The notes beneath the pieces were generated by a model, which ran no database searches, was not told the origin of the DNA, and worked only from the letters and a program-made list of their open reading frames with translations. 64,000 bases of DNA from Rhopalosiphum padi. Taxonomy: Eukaryota; Arthropoda; Insecta; Hemiptera; Aphididae. This document shows, one piece after another, positions 24,701-35,010 of the stretch. Location of the stretch: positions 47,091,019 through 47,155,018 of the forward strand of contig NC_083600.1 in assembly GCF_020882245.1 (NCBI RefSeq). The letters run 5' to 3'. Within the stretch, counting starts at the first letter, position 1. Every line of letters starts with the position of its first letter. The translations under genes were made by a program, and so were the position numbers.

Positions 24701-27700
24701 TTCCACAAATGTATTATGTATTTGAATATAAATTATATTTAAAATGTATTGAGTGTTCAAACACACAGTCACGAAGATAACGCACACCACTGCCCTTCCG
24801 CTCACCTTTTATTTATTATAATTGTTATAATTGCTATTATTATTATTATTATTATTGGTATTCTTATTGTTATTCTTATTATCTACCGTGAGCATGATCA
24901 CCAATATCATTCCTTTTTAATTATATAATTATTATGCGTTTATCGACGATTGTACTTTTGCGGTTTCGGGTTTTCTGTCACAGAACACGGCACCGATAAC
25001 TCGCCGGTCTGTCACAGAACACGAGACTGGCTGAAATAATCGCCGATAATCAACATATAAAAGGCCGCACGACCGACGTCAAAGCACCAGTCGTTTACCT
25101 GATTTGTAGCAAGACCCACTCGGGCAGACTTGCGCACTTCAGGTAGAAACATCTCAACCAAAACCCATCGGACGGTATCTATATCGGTCAATAGTGTAAT
25201 AGTCGGAGTATTCCGGCATTGCACCGACTGCCATACCGTTCGATAGGTTCAAGCTCCCCATCGTGCGCCCTTTTCATCGTACACAGTGTTATGTTATTTA
25301 TATTTCTTAATAAATCATTCGTCAGTATGACATAGAAAATTCGTTTTCTTTCTCTTTGTCAATAAAATCCATTACGCTACATTGAGTATCTTTATCTTCA
25401 TATTCGTGTCTACCATTTTCCAATCCATCATAGAAAACCGTGAAATTCTCAGATTTTACATTGTATTTGGTCTGTATCTGTTTTCATAATGCCCGGCCTA
25501 AATAGATTTTTTGTGCTCAATTTACATTTTAATAAATTAATAATATTGCACCAGATAAATTAGTATTATATTATTTACTCAATAAATATAAGATATTACT
25601 ATCTAGTGTCCTCTAATTCATTTTAACACAGATGGAACTCATTAGAATTAACATTGTAGTTTAGAACGAAATAGTTTTATTTAGATCAGATTATTTATTG
25701 TTTGCTTACATCAATAATCATTTTTGTCGAAAACCATCGTTATATAAATATCCCCATTTATTCGCCGTTGTAACGTTAATTTTTACCCAAATTTTGGTAG
25801 CTAACTTAAATGAACCGAACTTTGCCAATTTTATACAAAAAAAAAAACCGACAATGTTGCAGTTAGAAGCGTTTTTCTGTTCCAAAAAATAAAATATAAA
25901 ACACATATTCTTTAAAATTCTCCACTTAGAATCTAAAATTGTAGGTCCTTCACACATAATGCTTCAATTATATACAAAATAAATAAATAATACGTACGTT
26001 TTCTATCTGTGGACAATCATTTTTTGTTAATTTTTAATATGTACAAATTATAAACAATTTACGGTTTTAAAGGTTGTATGGTCCTCCCCAGCCATATGTT
26101 TTGTTACTATAACATAAAATAACTCTGCGGGGGCTGAAATCTGTTGAGACACTGATTACTACTTGTGTTGTCACGATGGACAGAAGTGTCTATATTCTAG
26201 AATATAGAAACATCTTATCATACTCTCGTTTATTTTTTCATAAAATCTCTCAAATCGTTTTTAGCTATATTACTATTATAATTAACTAATTTATAATTTT
26301 GCGCATTTTATTCTAATAAGTAAACTTCTCTCATTCTAATTCTAATTTAAAAGCTTTGCTATGTTTTATTTCTAATAAATATATCTTCAATGTAAAAATT
26401 ACGCAACGATATACATCAAAAGAATCAAAAATTATAAAAACAATAAATAAATATTTACCAATTTTACCTATAAAAATAATGCGTATAATATCGTAGTATT
26501 AATGAAATTATAATTTTATACAAAATTAAATTTACAATAGTGAATATCTAAATTCTAAACAGTAAAACAAAAAAAGAATATACATACTAAAGGCGTCTGT
26601 AAAAAAATGGTAGGTAATGGAAAATATATAAAAATGATTTAAAGAATTTGAAATAGTGAGATTAATATTTTGAACTTAAAAAAATAATAATGACACAAGA
26701 GCAGCATATTTGATTTTTTTTTTCAATTATGTAGTATCTTGTTTTTTTTATGTGATCATAATTTATAAAATATATTACGAAAAACGTATCACATAAAAAT
26801 ATAATGTAAAATTGTAAAATGCGCAATACAATTAAAAAACAAACAAACTACGTACTATAAAGTGTATCTAAATAAAAAAATATAAAGGTATGGATAATTA
26901 ATTTTTATGATTAATATAATTATTTTAAATAAACCTTATACAATTTAAATTATATACCTAGTAACTCTATTTAAAAAAAAGTTAAAATAATATATTGTTA
27001 ATAACATAATTACATAGTACAAATATTTTTTATCATAATATTATATACACTAATTATAATATACAATATTGAATAGAAACATTTCATCTAGAAGAGAGCG
27101 GATATTAAATAAATTCTTTTGACATACGTACACGAAACAGAATCAACGGGTGAAACAAACAATCGGGATGTTGGAACAACTTTATTGACGGTATGTCACA
27201 CTCTACAAATCTCACGTCACTACTAAATGTCATGTATATTGGACTTTCTAAATACAAAGTCTGATAACAACTATAAATAATTACAATACACAAAAAACAC
27301 AATTAAAGATATAAAAAAAAGAAGAGAGGTGATTAATAAACTAAACAATTTTACAATATCTTTTGATTGGAGACGAAATATAAAGCTTTATTTTAGCTAC
27401 ATTACTCCAGTTCCCTAAGTTTCAAATTTCTGAAATAGAGATATTTCCAAGATTTTTAATCGTCGCATAATGAAATCCAATGACGATAACCTTATTTAAA
27501 AATTCTATTTCAATTTTCGTTGTCGAGTGCAAGACCGACATTATAACAGCGGCAATATTAATAGCCTCAATTTATAGTTTACTTGAATACATCATAGTTT
27601 TAGGTATATATAAAAATCTTTAATATTTACTTTCGCCGCCATTAGCACCTACAAAAACAAATATATAATTTCTGATTAATAGAATAATTCTAATACACCA

Positions 27701-30700
27701 GTAATTGTTTATGATTTAATTTATTTTATTCTTTAAACTAAAGCGATGTACCAACATTTTAGCTTATAATCTTATAATAGTTATTAATTATTTAACTATC
27801 TCTATCTCCTGTAGATTGAAATCTTTTGTACCTACTCAACAATAGTAATCATAATTTTCGTTTACACGAGGTTTAAATTTACATTGAAAATTTATATTGC
27901 ATGATCATTAAAATCATAAATCATGACTTACAAACATAGTAAGTCTATACAACTATACTAAACAACTTAAAATTCAATATATTTAAATTAATTATTAGAC
28001 ATGTCGATATAAAATGTATCAGAAAAACAAATACTCACTATATACTTGTTCTATAAAATAAATTAGTTATGTATTATTATATTGTTATACCGTTATAAGA
28101 ATATACATTATAAAATATGGGTATAAACTATAAACCAAAATATATATAGTCTCTAACTGATCTCTACGGAAGTCTTTGATTATACATCGAAGCTTTCACG
28201 AACCAAGTACCTATTTTAATATGTTTGAATTACAAAAGCTCGTAAGTATTATTTTGTCTATTTGATAAATTTTTATTTTATATTTCTTGTAAAACAGAAT
28301 TTTTCTTGTAATGTTAATTACACAATTATAATTTGTATTTTCCCAACTTGTACAATTTCTAATTTTAAATTTATATTAAAAGATTATTGTGACAATTATT
28401 GACCTAATTAAACACTCATTAGGAATCTTGTATTCAATTTTCAAGCATTTACAAAACTATATCCAATCTGCTATACAAAACCTCCCACATTTTTGATAAT
28501 TATTAAAATATATAATTAAAAATGAAAAGTTAATATAAAACACTTAAAAAAACATTTCGTGTTTTTATTATTTTTCGTGTTATAAATTTGTATGGAATTT
28601 GAACTATTCTAGAATGAAATAATTATAAAGTTTCACATTTTTGTTGTATTTGATTTAAATTCAGTTATTTTTATTTAAAACCAGATTTGACTGTTAAACT
28701 TTAACTAAATTCCTTAATTTCAGATTCATTTTCAAACTTTAAAGAGTTCGACTCACTTCTAAAAACTATCAAGTATACAAGTTCATAAGTCATAAGTACT
28801 CATAACCAATTTTCAAATAATAAGGTTGTATAAAATGTTAACAATTTTAAACTATGTATTTAAATAATGGGGGTTATGTGATTGTATATTGATTGAAAAT
28901 CAAAAATAATTTATGGTTAAAAACATTATTTTTACTAACCATAAAATATACACACATTATATTAATATTTTATTAAATATATAATGGAATTGAAACGGTT
29001 TATAGATTACTGGTTCGTTATTAATTTTTCACAGTTGATGAATTTAATATTTAGTAGTTAAGATATTGAAATTAAGATTAAAAGCAGTGAATTCTAAATT
29101 TATAAAATATTATTTGTTTATAATTTTTGTCGATTTATATCACCTAAAATTCGGTAATCTACTTCATTGATAAAATCTTACAATCTGTAAACCGTTACAG
29201 AATTACAAAAATCCCATTCAAATTGTTATAAATAAATTTAATTTAATTAAATTAAAAAAAAAATCACAGACAATACATACCCGTATTCTGTTTAATCTCT
29301 GTAGATAAATAATGTTTATTTACAATAATAAAGAAAACATACATTTGTTTTTATATTCATGGAAATATAAACATAATATATTGAAATATTATTTAAATAT
29401 CGAAAACTGATGTTTAGCGGTTAATGTAATGTTACGATCCAACTCTGGAAATGTGTTTCCGCCTTCGACAGTTTTTGCTTAATATACGTAAATATTTATT
29501 CGAGTATCGATTTCGGACATTTTAAACAATTACATAAATGTCGGGTATACGTCGGAAATGAGCGGGATCGAAACTACAGTCGTAGGTCGATATCCGAAAC
29601 GCTTGCTCGTTGTGTTTTCGTCGATTTACGTTACGTATACTTGATGTTGTCGGGCGCAATAACGCGATTATATTTACACGTAGAGATAGGCATGTATTAA
29701 GCCAATAATACAAACGAATATATTATAAAATAATAAGTACATATATAATATCAAAAAGGTATTATTTGCGTTGTAAAGAATGGTAACTGCAACGGTCAGC
29801 GAGACCAGTAAATTAGTGAAAAGCCCTTTGAAGCGCCATTGAATAATAAAATATATTAAATTGACAACACAAAGAATTGAAAGTCAGTGCTTTAGCCTGC
29901 TACTGCTGTTACCACAGTCACTGTATAATCAAAAAGCTCACCTTATTAGAACAAGAAAATCAGTAAAATATATTCATTCTATTAGTGTAGGCAGAAAAAT
30001 GTAATAAGAATATTTAAAATATAAATCTACTAGGTAGGTAGCAACGCTAATATAAAAGTGTAAAATTTTAGATTAATAGAATTCATTGTAAAACATTTAA
30101 ATTTTTTATTTAAAATAAATTGTTTAAAAGTTGTTTCTTAGTACCTATTACATTTAAAAGTTTTCTGAAATATATAGATAATAGTTGCTATGTTTTTTAA
30201 AGACGTTTACAACGAATAAAACATAACTAATTTTATAATGTGTTCTACATTAATTAAATAAATGTGTGATCCACCATAGGTGGTACTAAAAATTGCATTT
30301 AGTTATTTTCAAATCATTACCAGCAAGAGTCAAGCGTGAATCTCCCGGTCTATCTGTAAATGTATTATATTAATGTAATACAAAGCATTAGTCAATTTAA
30401 ATTGCATATTTTAACTGTTTCCTAATATAATTTTAGACCAGCAACTTATACATTTAGTAAATTTTGATAAACTCTATTGAGTATTGACAGAGGTACTTGA
30501 ATTTTGTGTAAAAGTGGTTAGATAACATAATGATGCTCTTGTAACAAAAAACAAATGTTAGTAAAATCAGTTCGTCACGTGTGTGTTATATTCAGGAAAA
30601 TATAAATATAAAAGTGAAGCTTAGTATTTAATAATTATATTTAATATAAAAATGATGGACAAAATACATAGAAGATCACGTTAAGACGTAGCAAAACTAT

Positions 30701-32347
30701 ACCGAAATCGATAGTGGGGACATTAATTAAAAAACTAAACTACACTATAGGAAGAGAGATTGGCACGAGATAATATATGCGAATTTCTCTATCATGTGTT
30801 TATCATAATTTGCCATCGTGTGTTCGATCAGGACCTAGATGGTTTGTTTTGATGCGTTTCATACGCCTCACGGAGGGAGGTTGATTGGAATGCTCAACAT
30901 CAGTAGCTTCATATATACAGTGATACACGACTGCAGACGGTTCTTATCGCGTCGACATTTTTAATAACGCGATTGCAGAAGATTGGTGTCGGCACCGATG
31001 AGGTCGAAACATTTGCGGTTGACACTTTTTTCGTGCCGTTTGTGGTTAGTTTATTTCTTTCCACCTGATTATCAAATGTAATGTAGATATATATATATTA
31101 TGTACTAAATAATTATATACTAAATTGATTCTATACAGTATACATTATATAATATATTTATTGTAAATATGTGTTTCTATATACTGGAAAGTTTAAAAGC
31201 GTATTATTATTGGTTATACCGATTCTTTTGCTATTTGGTTGTTTAAGGGTATCATTATAGATCAAGTTTAATACATACATTTTTTCAAGAAGTGTATAGA
31301 ATTGTAATTAAAGAAAATACAGAACAAATAATATTGTTGAGAGATGGGGTAGTAGATTAAATAAAATATTAAATCAACCTCAACCGACTTTGATTGATTT
31401 GTATCACTGTCTAAAAAAAGAAGCTGAAAATTCTGATTTGTTATATGAACACAGTTGTTTAAATATGGAAAGCAAAAAAAAAATAATAAAGAAAAAAAGA
31501 ATTATAAATAATTAAACCAAAGCATTAAAAAAGGCTGCGTATGAAGTGGACGACAATTTCGAAAAATGCTTGCACATCATAGCAAACATACAAAAGCTAG
31601 AATAAGTGATATAATATTAATACAAATAATAACAATAATAACAATAATAATAACTATAATAAAAAAAAAGAATTATAGTAATAAACTTTTGAACATGCCA
31701 GTAAAAATTACTACCAGTCCTAAGCTTGGAAAAGTGTGAAGGAAAGTTTAAATACATCCTATAACGTATGGTGTATAGTATATAGAATCAATTTAGTATA
31801 TTATATTATTTATATATTTTTATAATTTTTTATAATGTATATTCTATACATATACATTTGTATATAATATTGTACCTTAAATTTGATATTCAGTTAGATA
31901 GAAATAAACTGATCACAAACGGTACGAAAAAATGTTCTGATCGCAAGTGTTCCGGAACCCAGAAGATTAGAGTTTTATTTAACGTTTCTTTTTTTCTTTT
32001 TTAAATTTTAAATTTTTAAATTTCTTACATGTTCATGTAATAATTGTATTAATATTGGGGAATTTTATAAATGTTTACAATAAGCGCTTATACTATATAA
32101 GCGTATTAATTAATTTTTATCTTAGTTTTATAATCATAATATTGAATATATTATATAATATATAAATCATAATTTATCATCATTTCTATTTTTCATTATT
32201 ATTATTAATATTAACCAGATATTCAAACTATATGTTCGTCATAAAATTAATAATCGTTGGACCCGGTAAACTGCGTCGCACAACTTGGCAAAATTTTACT
32301 TATTTTGTCCGCAATCATGTCATTTTTCGGATACAAAATAATATATA

Positions 32348-32380
<33 letters not shown>

Positions 32381-32656
32381 TACTATTATATAAAATAGTC
32401 TCGACTATGAATAATATCCTTTAAAAAAGGATGCAAATATAATAAAACTACTATCTCATATTTTATAATTACTTACTCAAAACTTTAGCAATATTCAGTA
32501 GTATATCTGTTAAATTTTTAAATAATTGTTATTCAATAATTATATAAAACTATGCTTATTAGTATGCTTATTATTTAACTGATAGACACATAGTTTAAAT
32601 TATTTTAGACAAAATAAAACAGTTAATGTGATACAACGTAATTAGGACAGTGACAA

Positions 32657-32718
<62 letters not shown>

Positions 32719-34644
32719 TTCAACATATTTTTCGAACAACTATAAAAATTTGTGAATGCAACAAGTCAACTTCGAAATAGAATACAACGTCAATGAACAA
32801 CAGGATTAATCCGAGAACTATGATTTTGTGAATCTTTCATTTAATAAGATATCGAACAGAAGTCTCGACCATTATTTAAGGATACACAATATAATATATA
32901 AACATTTTAATACTTAATATTAAGACTATTATAAAAAACTAAATGTTAACTAATGATAAGTTAAAGTATATTACATTTACAATCGGCTGAAAAAAAATTA
33001 TGTAGTATTAAAAATTATAACTTATATACTTTTCACATAGTACTCTAAAATAATTCAACTATCACTCTGATAATTTTGGATAAACTTTCAAATTTTAAAC
33101 AATTATATTAATTTTATTCTAAACTGACGTAGAAAAAACAATATTAATATAATAGTTTATAGGTATCATATCAACATATTAATTGTATATTGCTTGACTT
33201 AAGCCAGGTAAAATTTCGATGTGTCAAACAAATGTTTTATGTTTTAAAATTTGAAATAAATTAATCATAAACAACAGCTATATTAACTGAGTATATACAA
33301 ATTGTATAAAAGGTGGATTTAATATTACTTCTAAAATTATACACAATATAATTTCCAAACTATTAATGTTGTGTACAAATTTAAAGTAATAATCGATATA
33401 AGTTATTTTTGTCTCTAGTCAATAGTAAAACTTCATTAATTGGTGTTACTTGGTAATTAATTCATAAATGATTATACAGTTCTATACACCATTTGAATAT
33501 CAATAAAATATAAAGTAAAAAAAAAAAAATTCTTATTAAATATAAATAAATCTTATCATACCAGCATACTCCGTTATAAAATTATTTTCATTAAAACCTG
33601 AAATAACCAAAATTGTAGGAAATGGCATAAGTTATGTACAAATATAAATAAAATAATATAATAAAAATAAATATTATAAAAATTAAATTATCATATACAT
33701 AAATTAATTGTAGTCGTATTAGGAAATAGTCGTCAGGAGGTTGCACATACTGTAGAAAAATTAATTGCATCCAGTCGGAATATGGGACTTATAATTAACG
33801 AAGCAAAAACAAAATATATGTTTATGGCACGCCACGCGCCTACTATGAATGATTTAGTGGTCGGGCCATACACCTTTGAACGGGTCGATGACTTCAAATA
33901 TCTAGGAGTAAACATTAATCATAAAATTGACATGCACAATGAAATCAAACTTAGGATAAATTCGGCGAATCGTGCATATTTCTCACTGAATAAGCTTAAC
34001 TTCGAGAATGTTATCATGGACGACAAAGGAAAAAATTTATTTAGCTTACTTACGTCCAATAGTGACATATGCCTGCGAGACGTGGTCGACTACCCAAGGA
34101 GATGAGGAGAAACTCCTGATCTTCGAGAGGAAGGTGCTGAGAAAAATATACGGCCCTGCGAGAAATGAATCAACAGGAGATTATGAAAGAAGAAAAAATA
34201 CCAACTTAGAATCACTGTATAATAAACCAAATGTTAAATGTTTTCTAAAATCTAAACGTATGGAATGGGCCGGTCATGTATGGCGAGCTGAGGGAAGCAT
34301 AATTCAAAAAGTACTGAATAATAACCTTACTGACAAGCTTCCCAGGGGAAGACCTCGCCAACGTTGGCGAGATAGATTAAATGCAGATATAAGAATGGTG
34401 GACGAAGCAGCAAGTTTCAAGACTGCCAGTGATCGTGACAAGTGGAGAGGTTTAGTAGAAGCTGCGAAAGCCCTTAAGGGCCCTTAAAGCAAAAAAAAAA
34501 AAAAAAAAAAATACATAAATTAATTAATATGAACATACCGTCAAAGTCTTTCTCATAATCTTTAAAAGCAGCAGTTGTTAGAATAACCAAATTTGCAAGA
34601 ACTGTAAAAGTAATATTTACAAAATAATGCTTAGAAAATTGCAT
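18777..34644 (-). CDS. Gene 1, copy B: secreted micro-exon gene (about 22 exons)
   Basis: Predicted secreted protein of unknown function, about 170 residues, spread over 16 kb. Exons in order on the minus strand (length in nt): 34644-34539 (106, signal peptide), 33597-33562 (36), 32506-32477 (30), 30353-30321 (33), 29298-29281 (18), 28050-28039 (12), 27648-27631 (18), 27202-27128 (75, B only), 26867-26856 (12), 26596-26588 (9), 26467-26459 (9), 26189-26175 (15), 26006-25998 (9), 24410-24402 (9), 23927-23916 (12), 23770-23741 (30, not in D), 22235-22224 (12), 21348-21340 (9), 20280-20272 (9), 19411-19403 (9), 18962-18948 (15), 18802-18777 (26, ends TAA). Each internal exon has an AG acceptor and GT donor, is divisible by 3, and continues phase 1. 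The joined frame has no internal stop. Most exons recur at equal length in copy D. A 15-nt exon at 32739-32725 (donor gttgaa) is possible. No domain is recognised. The architecture resembles aphid bicycle-type effectors and schistosome micro-exon genes, but homology is not shown. Confidence 0.7.
19970..20186 (-). mobile_element. tRNA-derived SINE (B)
   Basis: On the minus strand it starts gatgacaaagtggccgaacg, with a pol III A-box-like region and a B-box (ggttcaaattc, plus 20142-20152), and ends in an A-tail (plus-strand poly-T at 19970). Flanks ttatatgat (19961-19969) and ttatacgat (20187-20195) are a near-perfect target duplication. The same insertion is in D, so it predates the B/D split. 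Confidence 0.75.
20405..20444 (-). CDS. Candidate terminal exon seen in three copies (B)
   Basis: A 40-nt segment after an AG acceptor reads, in phase 2, SFPMEFLNNTKC then TGA. D 46278-46317 reads SFPTEFHNITKF then TGA, and the duplicated D block at 47425-47464 reads NFPTEFHNITKF then TGA. Length and stop position are the same in all three. Phase 1 also stays open for a few more codons, so the frame is uncertain. The acceptor tract in B and D is purine-rich. Confidence 0.3.
21475..22090. repeat. Long inverted repeat inside gene 1-B intron
   Basis: Arms of about 120 bp at 21475-21590 and 21965-22090, both containing a ttttttgaatg...gtattttgatacat-type sequence in opposite orientations. D has the same structure at about 48530-48640 and 48980-49100. 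It may be an old MITE or a hairpin-forming intron element. The left arm adjoins an AG acceptor (ttttacag) followed by a conserved open stretch at about 21590-21640 (phase 2: VSCTTLLYSPNTR). Confidence 0.5.
23234..23277 (-). CDS. Candidate terminal exon (B), acceptor lost in D
   Basis: A strong acceptor (ttatttcatttgcag) is followed by a phase-1 frame HPHELFLFYKHTI then TAG. D 50606-50649 reads HPHELFLFYKCKT then TAG at equal length, but its acceptor AG has become GG. Other frames are also open, so coding status is uncertain. If real, it gives gene 1 another 3' end after the 23741-23770 exon. Confidence 0.3.
24560..24740 (-). pseudogene. Decayed non-LTR reverse transcriptase fragment (B)
   Basis: Reverse-complement relative of 9985-10240, recognised by caaaatattgaaaattatcg, acatgtttagaggcgtacga and the codons for GLIT near 24670. 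It lies in the intron between micro-exons 25998 and 24402. D has it at 51620-51770. Confidence 0.6.
24754..25381. mobile_element. Solo LTR, 628 bp
   Basis: Starts TGTTCAAACACACAG and ends TTACGCTACA (TGT...ACA ends). Both sides carry the 5-bp duplication TTGAG (24749-24753 and 25382-25386). A TATA-like catataaaag lies at about 25052, with polyadenylation-type AATAAA at about 25307 and 25361. D near 51800 has the empty site. The family (Gypsy, BEL/Pao or Copia) cannot be told from the LTR alone. The minus-strand frame at 25012-25224 lies wholly inside it. Confidence 0.8.
26067..26124 (-). CDS. Conserved alternative terminal exon (B)
   Basis: After acceptor cagcccccgcag a 58-nt segment reads, in phase 2, VILCYSNKTYGWGG, PYNL, TAA. 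The D paralogue (52190-52247) has equal length and reads VILCDSNKTCGWGG, SYNL, TGA. Synonymous differences and the shared stop position favour phase 2. The decayed plus-strand copy near 9210-9235 still reads CGLGGPYRL then TAA. Phase 1 is also open in B and D, so the frame is not certain. It lies between the 26175 and 25998 micro-exons, which are phase 1. It may be an alternative last exon or belong to an overlapping gene. Confidence 0.42.
27128..27202 (-). CDS. Gene 1-B extra exon, 75 nt, cysteine-containing
   Basis: Acceptor gagatttgtag precedes 75 nt that end at a gtatgt donor; gtgtac, six bases earlier, would also keep phase. In phase 1 it codes CDIPSIKLFQHPDC then LFHPLILFRV, joining the 27631 exon to the 26856 exon without a stop. 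D has no equivalent. It lies in a stretch of about 450 bp (27.11-27.59 kb) that D lacks, so it is either gained in B or lost in D. It is the longest internal exon and supplies two cysteines. Confidence 0.42.
28180..28210 (-). CDS. Candidate short terminal exon (B)
   Basis: Acceptor attaaaatag is followed by 31 nt reading, in phase 2, YLVRESFDV then TAA. D 53906-53936 has the same length and reads YFVCENFYI then TGA. The stop falls at the same position with different codons. Phase 1 is also open past this point in both copies. The acceptor is weak and the call rests mainly on conservation. Confidence 0.25.
29522..29713 (-). CDS. Conserved open segment of unknown origin (B)
   Basis: A minus-strand frame whose C-terminal half reads NVNRRKHNEQAFRIS, TYDCSFDPAHFRR, IPDIYVIV, TAA. 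The D equivalent (about 55184-55310) reads NRRQHNEQAIRRL, TYDCIFDPAHFQH, IPDIYVIV, TGA. D has a one-base insertion upstream of this part. Amino-acid conservation exceeds what the AT-rich introns show, so this was probably coding. It lies between the 30321 and 29281 micro-exons of gene 1, on the same strand. No family is recognised. It may be a transposon remnant or an alternative 3' exon. Confidence 0.4.
   Translation of the reverse strand: MYYWLNTCLSLRVNIIALLRPTTSSIRNVNRRKHNEQAFRISTYDCSFDPAHFRRIPDIYVIV
30985..31959. mobile_element. Mutator-like (MULE) element remnant, 975 bp
   Basis: Terminal inverted repeats of about 60-70 bp: the left begins GGTGTCGGCACC, the right (inward) GGTTCCGGAACA, and both contain cgtaccgtttgtg-like and agtttatttc sequences. 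It is flanked by the 9-bp duplication CAGAAGATT (30976-30984 and 31960-31968). The interior retains a coding-like trace (LNKILNQPQPTLIDLYHCL, then KKEAENSDLLYEHS around 31350-31470) that resembles the C-terminal part of MULE-type transposase proteins. The empty site is present in D near 56255-56270 (gattgcggaagattatag). A 9-bp duplication fits the MULE superfamily. Confidence 0.75.
32357..32378. repeat. (TA)n microsatellite
   Basis: About 11 TA units directly after an A-run. Confidence 0.85.
32662..32717. repeat. (AC)n microsatellite in gene 1-B intron
   Basis: About 28 uninterrupted AC units, next to the possible 15-nt exon at 32725-32739. D has only a few units at about 57595-57606. Confidence 0.95.
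33710..34510 (+). mobile_element. 5'-truncated LINE (non-LTR retrotransposon), recent insertion
   Basis: It carries the end of a reverse transcriptase ORF. The frame begins VVVLGNSRQEVAHTVEKLI, the residues after the catalytic FADD-type box, which itself is cut off. It continues with GLIINEAKTKYM, FKYLGVNI, YLRPIVTYACETW, RMEWAGHVWRAE and PRGRPRQRWRDRLNADIR, a C-terminus typical of LINE ORF2 proteins. One frameshift lies near 34000-34060. The stop is followed by a pure A-tail (34491-34510). The 15-bp duplication atacataaattaatt flanks it (33695-33709 and 34511-34525). It sits in intron 1 of gene 1-B, 28 bases from the exon-1 donor, in the opposite orientation to the gene. Confidence 0.9.
34539..34644 (-). 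CDS. Gene 1-B exon 1: signal peptide exon
   Basis: The ATG is at 34644-34642. The exon codes 35 residues plus one base: MQFSKHYFVNITFTV, then ALANLVIL-type hydrophobic residues, TTAA, and an acidic stretch KDYEKDFD. It ends at donor gtatgt. The hydrophobic core followed by small residues looks like a cleavable signal peptide, so secretion is inferred. The copy-D exon has exactly the same length and phase. The non-coding leader just upstream of the ATG (gcgtatcaaataattaaa) is also shared by B and D, which supports the start. An upstream in-frame TTG is ignored because only the ATG is conserved. Confidence 0.8.
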
Positions 34645-34829
34645 TTTAATTATTTGATACGCATAAGGAATATAAATTAAATTATGTGAAAACTTCAAAA
34701 ATTAATTAATAATAATTGCTAAGTACTATAGCCATTAGCAATTATATTACTGTATACACGCGTGTTAAAAGGATATAATATAAGACGGTATATGTAGTAT
34801 GTACGATATGTCGGTGAACTTTTTTTAAA

Positions 34830-35010
34830 TTAAATTAAATTAAATTGCAATATGTAATAGTATTATTTTTAAACTATATTAAGAAAACAATAAAATTATG
34901 TAATAATTAAATAAACATACTTTCTAATAACTAAGTTAAATAACGATATGAAAATTATAGATTTGTCCAAACTAGGCTAAGATAACATTTACGCAATACC
35001 TATAATAACA
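34830..35010 (-). repeat. Inverted piece of the upstream flank block
   Basis: Reverse complement of about 2790-2990 (aaactaggctaagataacat here, atattaacctagtttggac there). It lies just upstream of gene 1-B, where copies A and D carry the same block in the opposite orientation. Confidence 0.55.

Noticed and set aside
25012..25224. 70-codon minus-strand frame
   Set aside because: It lies wholly inside the solo LTR, antisense to its TATA-like motif.
25387..25530. A minus-strand open stretch reading NFTVFYDGLENGRHEYEDKD that runs into the solo LTR
   Set aside because: All three frames of the 84-nt AG-to-GT segment carry a stop, D has mostly lost it, and A' is broken. A further real exon is possible but not supportable.
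29168..29180. A possible 3-nt exon ATT between tttacag and gtaaga/gtatgt (B about 29173; D about 54862)
   Set aside because: The pattern recurs in both copies, but a 3-nt exon with a weak pyrimidine tract cannot be separated from chance by eye.
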